Part shown: piece by piece, positions 25,484-32,853 of the stretch
How the letters are laid out: the number at the start of each line of letters is the position of its first letter
Numbering within the stretch: position 1 is the stretch's first letter
Assembly: GCF_009708035.1 (NCBI RefSeq)
Contig: NZ_WMBQ01000002.1
Span: 868,001-932,000 of the forward strand
Reading direction: 5' to 3'
Origin: Hyphomicrobium album
GTDB taxonomy: Bacteria > Pseudomonadota > Alphaproteobacteria > Rhizobiales > Hyphomicrobiaceae
DNA length: 64,000 nt
Program-made: the position numbers and the translations under genes
Notes under the pieces: generated by a model
Seen by the model: only the letters and a program-made list of their open reading frames with translations
Told to the model about the DNA's origin: nothing
The model's database searches: none

Positions 25484-25732
25484 CGAACCCCGGCGGGAAC
25501 GGCCCCTCAGCCGGAGCTTGCGCGATGCGGTAAGATGCGGCCACGGGCCGAGTCGCCAATTGGCCACGGCGCCGCCGTTTGGTCATATTGCGAGGCAACA
25601 TGCCGTCTTGGGGATGTGGGCGAAGCACGTCACACTCGAGCTTCGGGTGCGCACGGCCGGCTACTCATGCCGGATGGCGCCGACATTGCGAGCGCCCGCG
25701 CCCCGGGCTCATCCCACGTCACGGATAAAAAT

Positions 25733-26449
25733 ATGAATCCCACCGATCTCGCCCAGGAAGCCATCGGTCCCGCACCGGTGGCCGGCTTCTCGTTCCTCGA
25801 GCTGTTTCTGCATGCCCACATCGTCGTACAGCTCGTGATGGGTGGCTTGCTCATCGCGTCGATTTGGTCGTGGGCAATCGTCGTCGAAAAATTCTTCGCC
25901 TTCCGCCGCGCCCGCATCGAGTCCGACCGCTTCGAACACATGTTCTGGTCCGGCCAGTCGCTCGACGAGCTCTACACGGCGCTGTCGCGGACCAAGCCGA
26001 TCACCATGGCCGCCTTGTTCGTTGCCGCGATGCGCGAGTGGAAGCGCTCCGTCGAAGGCAACATCCGCGCGCTCGGCGGCATCCAGCTGCGCGTCGAAAA
26101 GGTTATGGACGTCACCATCAGCCGCGAGATGGAGCGGCTCGACCGGCGCCTGCTGTTCCTCGCGACCGTCGGTGCAACGGCACCCTTCGTCGGCCTGTTC
26201 GGTACGGTGTGGGGCATCATGACCAGCTTCCAGGCGATCGCGGTGTCGAAGAATACCAACCTCGCGGTCGTGGCGCCGGGTATCGCCGAAGCCTTGTTCG
26301 CGACCGCGCTCGGCCTTCTCGCCGCCATTCCGGCGGTTATTTTCTATAATAAGTATTCGGCAGATAGCGCGCAGATCAGCCATCGGCTGGAAGCGTTCGC
26401 CGACGAGTTCGCAGCCATCGTTTCGCGGCAGATCGACGTCAGGACCTAA
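25733..26449 (+). CDS. tolQ: Tol-Pal system protein TolQ
   Basis: A 238-residue inner-membrane protein, homologous to ExbB/MotA, that forms the proton channel with TolR to energise outer-membrane constriction. Three hydrophobic segments are visible (about 28-52, 140-162 and 175-200), including LLFLATVGATAPFVGLFGTVWG split around the second. The ATG at 25733 starts a normal N-terminus; upstream in-frame codons are spurious. It begins the tol operon. Confidence 0.97.
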   Translation: MNPTDLAQEAIGPAPVAGFSFLELFLHAHIVVQLVMGGLLIASIWSWAIVVEKFFAFRRARIESDRFEHMFWSGQSLDELYTALSRTKPITMAALFVAAMREWKRSVEGNIRALGGIQLRVEKVMDVTISREMERLDRRLLFLATVGATAPFVGLFGTVWGIMTSFQAIAVSKNTNLAVVAPGIAEALFATALGLLAAIPAVIFYNKYSADSAQISHRLEAFADEFAAIVSRQIDVRT

Positions 26450-26478
26450 GTCGAACGGCAAAGTGGGGAAGCTAGGCA

Positions 26479-26928
26479 ATGGGCGCCAGCATCAGGATGA
26501 ACTCCGGCGGCGGCGGCAAGCGCCGCCGCCGTCAGCGCGCGGCGCCGATGAGCGAGATCAACGTCACGCCGTTCGTCGACGTGATGCTCGTGCTCCTGAT
26601 CATCTTCATGGTGGCCGCGCCGCTGTTGCAGGTCGGCGTGCCGATCGAGCTGCCGCAGGCGAAGGGCAAGCAGCTTGAATCGAACAAGGAGCCGCTCGCG
26701 ATCAGCGTGAAGGCCGACGGCAGCGTCTTTATCGGCGAGACGGCGGTCTCGCTCGACGAGATCGCGCCGAAGCTGAAGGCCATCGCCAAGAACGGCTACG
26801 AAGAGCAGATCTTCGTGCGCGGCGACAAGGGCGTCGCCTACGGCACGGTGATGCGGGTGATGGGCCGCATCAGCGCCGGAGGGTTCCGTAAGGTGTCGCT
26901 GGTCACGGAAGTGGAGGATGGAGGCTAG
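26479..26928 (+). CDS. tolR: Tol-Pal system protein TolR
   Basis: A 149-residue single-pass inner-membrane protein. A basic N-terminus (KRRRRQR) is followed by MSEINVTPFVDVMLVLLIIF, containing the proton-carrying Asp, and a periplasmic domain (ISVKADGSVFIGE, VRGDKGVAYG). Its TAG stop is part of a CTAG (26925-26928) that marks the left edge of the palindromic repeat block separating it from tolA. Confidence 0.96.
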   Translation: MGASIRMNSGGGGKRRRRQRAAPMSEINVTPFVDVMLVLLIIFMVAAPLLQVGVPIELPQAKGKQLESNKEPLAISVKADGSVFIGETAVSLDEIAPKLKAIAKNGYEEQIFVRGDKGVAYGTVMRVMGRISAGGFRKVSLVTEVEDGG

Positions 26929-27000
26929 TGCGATGATCGCGAAATTCGCCATCATTCTCGGCAGGGTAGCGAGCGAATTCCGCGATCTGAATCGCACTAG
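26925..27000. repeat. Palindromic element A, copy 1
   Basis: A 76-base imperfect inverted repeat starting CTAGTGCGAT and ending ATCGCACTAG. The outer 10-bp arms are perfect; three more bases on the right arm make a bulge, and inner arms of 6 and 7 bp (split by one mismatch) flank a 23-base centre. Its left CTAG contains the tolR stop codon. Confidence 0.88.
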
Positions 27001-27013
27001 CAAATCGATGCTT

Positions 27014-27090
27014 CTAGTGTCCCTTATGATGCCGAAGTTCGCTCCGGTCCCAGCAGCGAACCCTGGCGAACTTCGGCATCGGGACACTAG
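27014..27090. repeat. Palindromic element B, copy 1
   Basis: A 77-base inverted repeat starting CTAGTGTCCC and ending GGGACACTAG. The outer 10-bp and inner 15-bp arms are perfect, separated by a four-base TTAT bulge on the left arm. It shares only the CTAGTG/CACTAG ends and overall design with element A and lies 13 bases after it. Confidence 0.88.
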
Positions 27091-27162
27091 TGCGATGATC
27101 GCGAAATTCGCCATCATTCTCGGCAGGGTAGCGAGCGAATTCCGCGATCTGAATCGCACTAG
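27087..27162. repeat. Palindromic element A, copy 2
   Basis: Identical over 76 bases to copy 1 at 26925. It shares the CTAG at 27087-27090 with the end of element B copy 1. Confidence 0.88.
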
Positions 27163-27175
27163 CAAATCGATGCTT

Positions 27176-27253
27176 CTAGTGTCCCTTATGATGCCGAAGT
27201 TCGCTCTCGGCCTCAGCAGCGAACTTTGGCGAACTTCGACATCGGGACACTAG
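27176..27253. repeat. Palindromic element B, copy 2
   Basis: A 78-base copy of element B; its outer arms and left inner arm are unchanged, while the centre and right inner arm differ from copy 1 by several substitutions and one inserted base. It ends in the CTAG at 27250-27253, one base before the tolA GTG. Confidence 0.85.
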
Positions 27254-27254
27254 C

Positions 27255-28304
27255 GTGACCCGCGGGCTCCTCACCTCGTTCATCGGCCATGCTCTCCTGT
27301 TGGCCTACGCGCTGCTCAACCTCCCGCAGGAGCCGCTCGACCTGCCGACGATCATTCCGATCGAGGCGACGATCATCACGCCGTCCGAGCTGACGCGCCT
27401 GAAGCAGGGCGATCCGCAGTCCAAGCAGCTCGAAGCGAAAGCGAAGGAAGAGCCGCCGGAGGAGATCTCCAAGAAGGAGGCGGAGAAGCCGAAGCCGATC
27501 ACGGCGCCGCCCCCCGCCGCCGAGCCGCCGCCGCCGGCCGAGCCGGAAAAGGCCGAGCCGCCGCCCGAGCCGAAGAAAGACCCGATCGCCGACAAGCTCG
27601 CCGCCGCGCCGCCAGAGCCGCCGCCGGAGCCTGGTCCAACGCCTGACGAGAAGAAGAAGCTCGAGGAGAAGCTCGAGCTGGAGCGCAAGGCCGAGGAAGA
27701 GAAGAAGCTGGCGGAAGAGAAGAAGCAGGCGGAAGAGAAGAAGAAGGCCGACGAAAAAAAGAAAGCGGAAGAGAAGAAAAAGGCCGAGGAAAAAAAGAAG
27801 AAGCTGGCCGAGGCGAAGCGCAAGTTGGCCGAGAAGCAGAAGTTCGACGCTGACAAGATTGCCGCGTTGCTCGACAAGACGCCCGACAAGCGCGGCGCGC
27901 CGCAGTCGGCGACGCCGCCGACCAAGCCGACCGACTACACGGGGCCGACCGCCGGCGAGCGGCAGGGCAACGATACGGTGCTGTCGGCGCGCGAGCAGGA
28001 CCTGCTCTTGTCGATGATCAATCAGCAGCTCGAGCCGTGCGCACGTCTACCGGGTGGCGGCGGAGGCCCGGACACGCCGATCGTCAACGTGCGCTTCCAG
28101 TTGAACCAGGACGGCTCGCTCAACGGCGAGCCCGTCGTCGTCAACCGACAGAATACGCCGCTCTATGCCATCGCCGCCGATGCGTCGGTGCGTGCGATCA
28201 AGCAGTGCGCCCCGTTCCAGCTGCCGCCCGACAAATATGCGGCATGGAGCACCGTTACATGGGCATTCGACTGGCCGGTAATATTAGGGCTCGTGCAGCG
28301 ATAG
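27255..28304 (+). CDS. tolA: Tol-Pal system protein TolA
   Basis: A 349-residue protein linking the TolQR motor to TolB/Pal. The N-terminal anchor (LLTSFIGHALLLAYALLNL) is followed by a Pro/Glu/Lys-rich rod (about 60-130), an EEKKKAEEKKK coiled coil (about 130-195) and a C-terminal domain with two Cys (EPCARLPG and KQCAPF). The start is GTG 27255; no Shine-Dalgarno lies next to it because repeat elements occupy the upstream DNA. The GGAGG of the tolR end (26919-26923) would fit if the repeats were absent. Confidence 0.94.
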   Translation: MTRGLLTSFIGHALLLAYALLNLPQEPLDLPTIIPIEATIITPSELTRLKQGDPQSKQLEAKAKEEPPEEISKKEAEKPKPITAPPPAAEPPPPAEPEKAEPPPEPKKDPIADKLAAAPPEPPPEPGPTPDEKKKLEEKLELERKAEEEKKLAEEKKQAEEKKKADEKKKAEEKKKAEEKKKKLAEAKRKLAEKQKFDADKIAALLDKTPDKRGAPQSATPPTKPTDYTGPTAGERQGNDTVLSAREQDLLLSMINQQLEPCARLPGGGGGPDTPIVNVRFQLNQDGSLNGEPVVVNRQNTPLYAIAADASVRAIKQCAPFQLPPDKYAAWSTVTWAFDWPVILGLVQR

Positions 28305-28364
28305 GAATGCGTGCCGCAGCGATTCGATGCTAAGCAGCCCGCAATCGGCAAGGGAATTTACGAC

Positions 28365-29849
28365 ATGCGAGACGACAAGCGAGTGACGGCGGGCGGGCGC
28401 AAAGGCTTCTCATGGCGCTCACATCTGCTGAGCACGCTCGCGTGGCTCTTGGCCGCCGCGCTCATCGCGCCCGTTTCGGCGCAGCGTCCCGACGACAGCT
28501 ACAAGGGGCCTTCGACGGGCGGCGGTCTCGACGGGCAGATGCGCCAGTTCGATGCGCCGCCTCCAGCGCCCAGCGGCGGCGGTGGTGGTCTCGTTGGCGG
28601 TGGCGGCGCCGGCGGTCTGCAGGGGCGGCAGACGCAAGGCACGATCGCGCCGATCCCGATCGCCATTCCGATTTTTCTCGGACCGGATCCCAAGCTGTCG
28701 GCGGAGATCGCCGACGTCGTGCAGAACGATCTCGGCGGCTCGGGTCTGTTCGAGCCCCTCGACCGCGGCTCGTTTCTCGAGCAGGTACGTGACGTCAACG
28801 CGGCCCCGCGCTTTCCCGATTGGCGCTCGATCCGCGCCGACGCCCTCGTCGTCGGCGACGTCTCACGTGGCGCCGACGGCCGCATCGTCGCGCAGTTCCG
28901 TCTCTGGGACGCGACGACCGGAAAACAACTCGCCGGCCAACGATTCGCCACCAGCGCGCAGAATTGGCGCCGCGTCGGCCACATCATCGCCGACCAAGTC
29001 TACAAGCAGCTCACGGGCGAGTCGGGCTACTTCGACACGCGCGTCGTGTTCGTCGACGAGACGGGGCCAAAGGACAAACGCGTGAAGCGGCTGGCGATCA
29101 TGGACCAGGACGGCTTCAACGTGCGCCTGCTCAGCAAGGGCCAGGAGCTCGTGCTCACGCCGCGCTTCAGCCCGACCAATCAGGAGATCACGTTCATGTC
29201 GTACGCCGGCGACCAGCCGCGCGTGTTCCTCATGAACCTCGAGACGGGGCAACGTGAGATCGTCGGCGACTTTCCGGGGATGACATTCGCGCCGCGCTTC
29301 TCGCCCGACGGTCAGCGCGTCATCATGAGTTTGCAGGCGGAAGGCAATTCGGCGATCTACGAGCTCGACTTGCGCTCGCGTCAGCGGCGGCAGCTCACGC
29401 AAGGCACCTCCATCGATACCAGCCCGAGCTATTCGCCGGACGGCCGGCAGGTCGTGTTCGAAACCGATCGCGATGGCAGCCAGCAGATCTACGCGATGAA
29501 CTCGGACGGCTCGAACCAGCACCGCATCAGTCAGGGCGAGGGCCGCTACTCGACGCCCGTCTGGTCGCCGCGCGGCGACTACATCGCCTTTACCAAGCAA
29601 CTCGGCGGACGCTTCCTGATCGGCGTCATGCGGCCGGACGGCTCCGGCGAGCGTGTCCTGACCGAGGGCTACCACAACGAGGGCCCGACCTGGGCGCCTA
29701 ACGGGCGGGTGCTGATGTTCTTCCGCGAATCGCAGGGTGAGACCGGCGGAGCGGGAATCTTCTCGGTAGATTTGACCGGGTACAACGAGCGAACGATCCG
29801 TACGCCATCCTTCGCGTCCGACCCCGCGTGGTCCCCTCTCCTGAATTGA
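28365..29849 (+). CDS. tolB: Tol-Pal system periplasmic protein TolB
   Basis: A 494-residue precursor. ATG 28365 has AAGGGAA (28350-28356) upstream and is preferred to GTG 28311. After a signal peptide ending PVSAQ come a Gly/Pro-rich linker, the TolB N-domain ([20 protein letters not shown] at about 125-145) and a six-bladed propeller with repeated [18 protein letters not shown] and [10 protein letters not shown] motifs. TolB interacts with Pal and TolA. The Gly-rich linker (about 55-100) is longer than usual. Confidence 0.96.
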   Translation: MRDDKRVTAGGRKGFSWRSHLLSTLAWLLAAALIAPVSAQRPDDSYKGPSTGGGLDGQMRQFDAPPPAPSGGGGGLVGGGGAGGLQGRQTQGTIAPIPIAIPIFLGPDPKLSAEIADVVQNDLGGSGLFEPLDRGSFLEQVRDVNAAPRFPDWRSIRADALVVGDVSRGADGRIVAQFRLWDATTGKQLAGQRFATSAQNWRRVGHIIADQVYKQLTGESGYFDTRVVFVDETGPKDKRVKRLAIMDQDGFNVRLLSKGQELVLTPRFSPTNQEITFMSYAGDQPRVFLMNLETGQREIVGDFPGMTFAPRFSPDGQRVIMSLQAEGNSAIYELDLRSRQRRQLTQGTSIDTSPSYSPDGRQVVFETDRDGSQQIYAMNSDGSNQHRISQGEGRYSTPVWSPRGDYIAFTKQLGGRFLIGVMRPDGSGERVLTEGYHNEGPTWAPNGRVLMFFRESQGETGGAGIFSVDLTGYNERTIRTPSFASDPAWSPLLN

Positions 29850-29857
29850 AACGGGCC

Positions 29858-29873
29858 TTAACCCGAAATTAAC
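29858..29873 (+). promoter_or_regulatory. CtrA-type binding site
   Basis: TTAA (29858-29861), seven bases, TTAAC (29869-29873): a full match to the CtrA consensus TTAA-N7-TTAAC. It lies just after tolB and 250 bases upstream of the tiny lipoprotein genes. Confidence 0.6.
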
Positions 29874-30122
29874 CAAAATTAGGGCTCTATGATGCCCAAG
29901 CGCTTCGAGGTCGGAGCGGCAACTTTAAGCCGCAGATTCAAGCTCTTCCGGCGACTCGGGGAAGGCGGTGCTGGCTGTGTGGGAGGGTGCGGATCGGCGT
30001 TGCATTTTCGCACCTACCGGCTTGGAAAACTGAGGGATAACTGCCTCTGTTCTTGATCAAGACGAGCCACGCCAGTACCCCAATAGATGGCTAGTGCCGA
30101 TAAAGCATCAGGAGATGAGACC

Positions 30123-30257
30123 ATGCAGGGTTTGAAGGGGCTGATCGTTTTGTCAGCAGTGGTTGCGGCCGTTGCGCTGAGCGCGTGCCGTCGTGAAGAG
30201 CCGGCGCCGTTGAAGCTGGGCGCTGATATGCCTGCCGCCGCGCAGCCCGCTCGCTAG
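30123..30257 (+). CDS. Tiny lipoprotein, copy 1 of tandem triplet
   Basis: A 44-residue precursor with a lipobox LSAC; Cys22 would be lipidated, leaving a mature lipopeptide of 23 residues: CRREEPAPLKLGAD followed by MPAAAQPAR. GGAG at 30111-30114 is the ribosome binding site. The residue after Cys is Arg, so by the Lol rule known from E. coli it should go to the outer membrane. The same 14-residue core recurs in the next two genes. Function unknown. Confidence 0.85.
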   Translation: MQGLKGLIVLSAVVAAVALSACRREEPAPLKLGADMPAAAQPAR

Positions 30258-30297
30258 AGCCGGCGGCAAGGCCAGGACAACAATAGGAGAAAATACT

Positions 30298-30417
30298 ATG
30301 AAGAGTGCAATCGTACTCGCCGTCGTCGTCGCTGCTGTTGCTCTGGGCGCTTGCCGTCGTGAAGAGCCTGCTCCGCTGAAGCTCGGCGCTGACATGACCA
30401 CGGAAGTTGCTCGCTAA
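30298..30417 (+). CDS. Tiny lipoprotein, copy 2 of tandem triplet
   Basis: A 39-residue precursor: signal sequence MKSAIVLAVVVAAVALGAC with lipidation at Cys19, then a 21-residue mature peptide with the core CRREEPAPLKLGAD and the tail MTTEVAR. AGGAGA (30285-30290) lies seven bases before the ATG. It is 40 bases after copy 1. The short tail differs from the other copies. Confidence 0.85.
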   Translation: MKSAIVLAVVVAAVALGACRREEPAPLKLGADMTTEVAR

Positions 30418-30462
30418 GCATTTGCTTATCGAGGTGGGACAACCTTTTTTAGGAGAATGACG

Positions 30463-30588
30463 ATGAAGGGGGCCATCCTTATTGCGGCTGTTGCCGCTGC
30501 GGTTGCTCTCGGCGCTTGCCGCCGCGAGGAGCCTGCTCCGCTCAAGCTCGGCGCCGACCTTCCGGTCGCTGCCCAGCCGGCTCGCTAA
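30463..30588 (+). CDS. Tiny lipoprotein, copy 3 of tandem triplet
   Basis: A 41-residue precursor, MKGAILIAAVAAAVALGAC then a 23-residue mature peptide with the core CRREEPAPLKLGAD and tail LPVAAQPAR. ATG 30463 is preferred over ATG 30457 because AGGAG (30451-30455) is directly adjacent to the latter. A weak four-base hairpin plus six T (30445-30450) before it may reduce read-through from copy 2. A terminator-like hairpin follows at 30605. Confidence 0.85.
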   Translation: MKGAILIAAVAAAVALGACRREEPAPLKLGADLPVAAQPAR

Positions 30589-31048
30589 GTTTGCCGTAAG
30601 GCTAGCCTCCTCTGCGCAAGCGGAGGAGGCTCGATTTCAAGGTCGAGGTGGACGCTCAAGGGCGCCGCCTCGGCCTTGATGTGTTTTGGGGGCGTCACTG
30701 GGCGTCAATCGGTGCTCTGAGCGATTCTCAAGGCAAGCGCCGGCCGGACGTCGCTGGACGGGCTAATGGGATAGCCGCCACCGATCGCCGCAATGCCTCA
30801 CATCCGAGCAATAGCGGGGATCGTGTTATTGCCTTCGGGCAACACCGGGTCCATTGGTCGCCGCGCCGGACTGCTTCCCACCGCTTATTGTTTTGACGTC
30901 GGTGCCTCCCATGGCGAATCGGGGGAAGGTGCCGGCTTACCACCGGGTTGGCGGCCACATTTTCGTACAAGCTGTGAGCTAACCCTCGGTCGATCTGGAA
31001 CTCTCGCCCCGCTTTGATGTTGAGTGGTGGGCGACGAAAGGGACGTTC
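30589..31048. other. Intergenic region before pal
   Basis: 460 bases holding the hairpin at 30605-30630 and otherwise no gene that I can support; the open frames here lack ribosome binding sites and typical codon use. The promoter of pal should lie in it. GGAAC near 30996 followed by TGTT at the EcfG spacing was noted but the -10 is imperfect. Confidence 0.45.
30605..30637 (+). terminator. Terminator of the tiny lipoprotein array
   Basis: A 10-bp stem (30605-30614 with 30621-30630, one T-G pair) with a six-base loop, 17 bases after the last stop, followed by TCGATTT. The T-tract is short. Confidence 0.65.
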
Positions 31049-31558
31049 ATGGCCACGACAACCTGGTTCACCCGCGCGGCGCGCCTGCTCGCAGTTCTGC
31101 TCGTGGGTGCCCTGGCCGCCGCCTGTGCCAACAACGAGAATCAGCCGAGCTCGCAACTGACGGGCCGCGACGGCTCGGTGACCCCCGGCTCGCACCGCGA
31201 CTTCTCCGTCAACGTCGGCGACATCGTCTACTTCACCACCGACAGCACCGACCTGACGTCGGAAGCGACCGCGATCCTGCAGAAGCAGTCGCAGTGGCTG
31301 CAGCAGTATCCGCAGTACACCATCACCATCGAGGGTCACGCCGACGAGCGGGGCACGCGCGAGTACAACATCGCGCTGGGTGCCCGCCGCGCCACGACCG
31401 TGCGCAACTTCCTCGCCCAGAACGGCATCAACGGCTCGCGCATCCGCACGATCTCCTATGGCAAAGAGCGCCCCGTGGCGGTCTGCAACGACATCTCCTG
31501 CTGGTCGCAGAATCGCCGCGCCCAGACGGTGTTGAACTCGCGCACCGCCGGCAACTAA
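31049..31558 (+). CDS. pal: Peptidoglycan-associated lipoprotein Pal
   Basis: A 169-residue outer-membrane lipoprotein of the Tol-Pal system. The lipobox ALAAAC gives lipidation near residue 26. The OmpA-like domain includes VYFTTDSTDLTSEA, IEGHADERGTREYN and LGARRATTV, with the Asp and Arg that bind diaminopimelate in peptidoglycan. It is separated from tolB by the tiny lipoprotein array and ends at a strong terminator, so it is likely transcribed on its own as well. Confidence 0.97.
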   Translation: MATTTWFTRAARLLAVLLVGALAAACANNENQPSSQLTGRDGSVTPGSHRDFSVNVGDIVYFTTDSTDLTSEATAILQKQSQWLQQYPQYTITIEGHADERGTREYNIALGARRATTVRNFLAQNGINGSRIRTISYGKERPVAVCNDISCWSQNRRAQTVLNSRTAGN

Positions 31559-31585
31559 TCCGCACGACGCCAAGTTACGGCGTTT

Positions 31586-31613
31586 AAATCCCGGGGCACG
31601 CCCCGGGATTTTT
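31586..31613 (+). terminator. Rho-independent terminator of pal
   Basis: An 11-bp stem (31586-31596 with 31601-31611) with a CACG loop, followed by T residues; 28 bases after the pal stop. Confidence 0.9.
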
Positions 31614-31773
31614 GTTTGTGCGCGCCCTGCAAAACCAGCCCTTGCAACGCCGTCTGTGGCACCCAAGCCGCACATCCACACCTGTGATCGCAATTGCGCA
31701 ACACGGCAAAGATTCGCCGCAAATCCTGAGCAATGATCGTTGAGATTTCAGCGGTTTACTCGTGAGGATTTCG

Positions 31774-32709
31774 ATGTCGTGGCTTCAGCGCGGATCGAGC
31801 GCTTCGCTCATCGCAGCTTGTGCCCTCTTTGCGTACGCAGCCGGCGATCCTACGCGCGTCGCCAACGCCGAGCCTTCGTTTTCTTCGCGCGCGGATGAGC
31901 GCTACGGCACCGAGCAGCGCGCCGACGAACTCTACCTCGACGCCGTCGAAAAGCTCGATGCGGGCCATCCGGACTTCGCGCGCGAGCTGTTCCAGTCGGT
32001 CGTCGAGCGCTATCCGATGTCGTCCGCCGCCGAGCGTGCGCGCGGTGCGCTCACTGATCTTGCGCGCAACGATGCAGCGCGCCACGCCGACGCGAGCCCG
32101 CCCGCTCGTCTCGATGGCACACCGCCCATGACCACCGGCTCGATCACCGCGCCGGAACTGCCGGACGCGCCTGCGGCGCTCCCCGTTCCCGGCATCCGCA
32201 CGCCCGTCTGGGATATCGAGTTGCGCCGCAACGCGTCGATTCAATCGAAGCTGCGCGTCGAGGCGGGCGATCGCGTATTCTTTTCGCCCGGCAGCGCCGA
32301 TCTCGGCAGCCGCGCCCGCACGGCACTCAGCGCCCAGGCCCAGTGGCTGATGCGCTGGCACGAGTTCGAGGCGGCGATCGAAGGCCATGCCGACGAGCCC
32401 GGCTCCGAACAGGAAAATGTCGTCCTTTCGCAGCAGCGCGCCGAGGCCGTGCGCCAGCGCCTGATCGAGGAGGGCGTCGAGCCCGACCGCCTCGCCGTCG
32501 TGCCTCTCGGCCGCTCGGTGCGGGTGGCCACTTGCGCCGACACCGACTGTCGCGCCCAGAATCGCCGCGCCGTGACGCTCGTCTTTGCCACCGGCACGCG
32601 CGACCGGTTGGGGCTCAACGCCGGCGCCCCGCGTGCAGCGGCAGTGAGCTTCGCGCCTGGCAACACTGCGCCCGCCGCAACTGCCCGGCAGGCGGGCGTG
32701 ACGCGTTGA
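31774..32709 (+). CDS. Pal-like OmpA-domain protein with TPR-like N-terminus
   Basis: A 311-residue exported protein. ATG 31774 follows GAGGA; the signal peptide lacks a lipobox. Residues about 45-95 (ADELYLDAVEKLDAGHPDFA, then a block ending ERYP) resemble one TPR of the CpoB/BamD type. After a Pro/Ala linker, residues about 165-275 form an OmpA/Pal domain with RVFFSPGSADLG, AIEGHADEPGS, LSQQRAEAV and QNRRAVTLVF, retaining the peptidoglycan-binding Asp and Arg. It lies between pal and cpoB and looks like a hybrid of the two. Role inferred only. Confidence 0.88.
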   Translation: MSWLQRGSSASLIAACALFAYAAGDPTRVANAEPSFSSRADERYGTEQRADELYLDAVEKLDAGHPDFARELFQSVVERYPMSSAAERARGALTDLARNDAARHADASPPARLDGTPPMTTGSITAPELPDAPAALPVPGIRTPVWDIELRRNASIQSKLRVEAGDRVFFSPGSADLGSRARTALSAQAQWLMRWHEFEAAIEGHADEPGSEQENVVLSQQRAEAVRQRLIEEGVEPDRLAVVPLGRSVRVATCADTDCRAQNRRAVTLVFATGTRDRLGLNAGAPRAAAVSFAPGNTAPAATARQAGVTR

Positions 32710-32853
32710 CAAGGCATGCCGTAAGTGATGCGTAGGAACCGTGATCGGCCTGCCGCTACCTCGTTTGCCGCACCGCCGGGGGCCATGCATTTGACGACAA
32801 CTGCGGGCCGCCGCGCATCAAGGCCGTCGCTCAGCTCAGGACGTCGAACGCTC

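Noticed and set aside
30996-31022. EcfG-like GGAAC-N16-TGTT upstream of pal
   Set aside because: The -10 should be CGTT; one mismatch in a four-base element is too weak.
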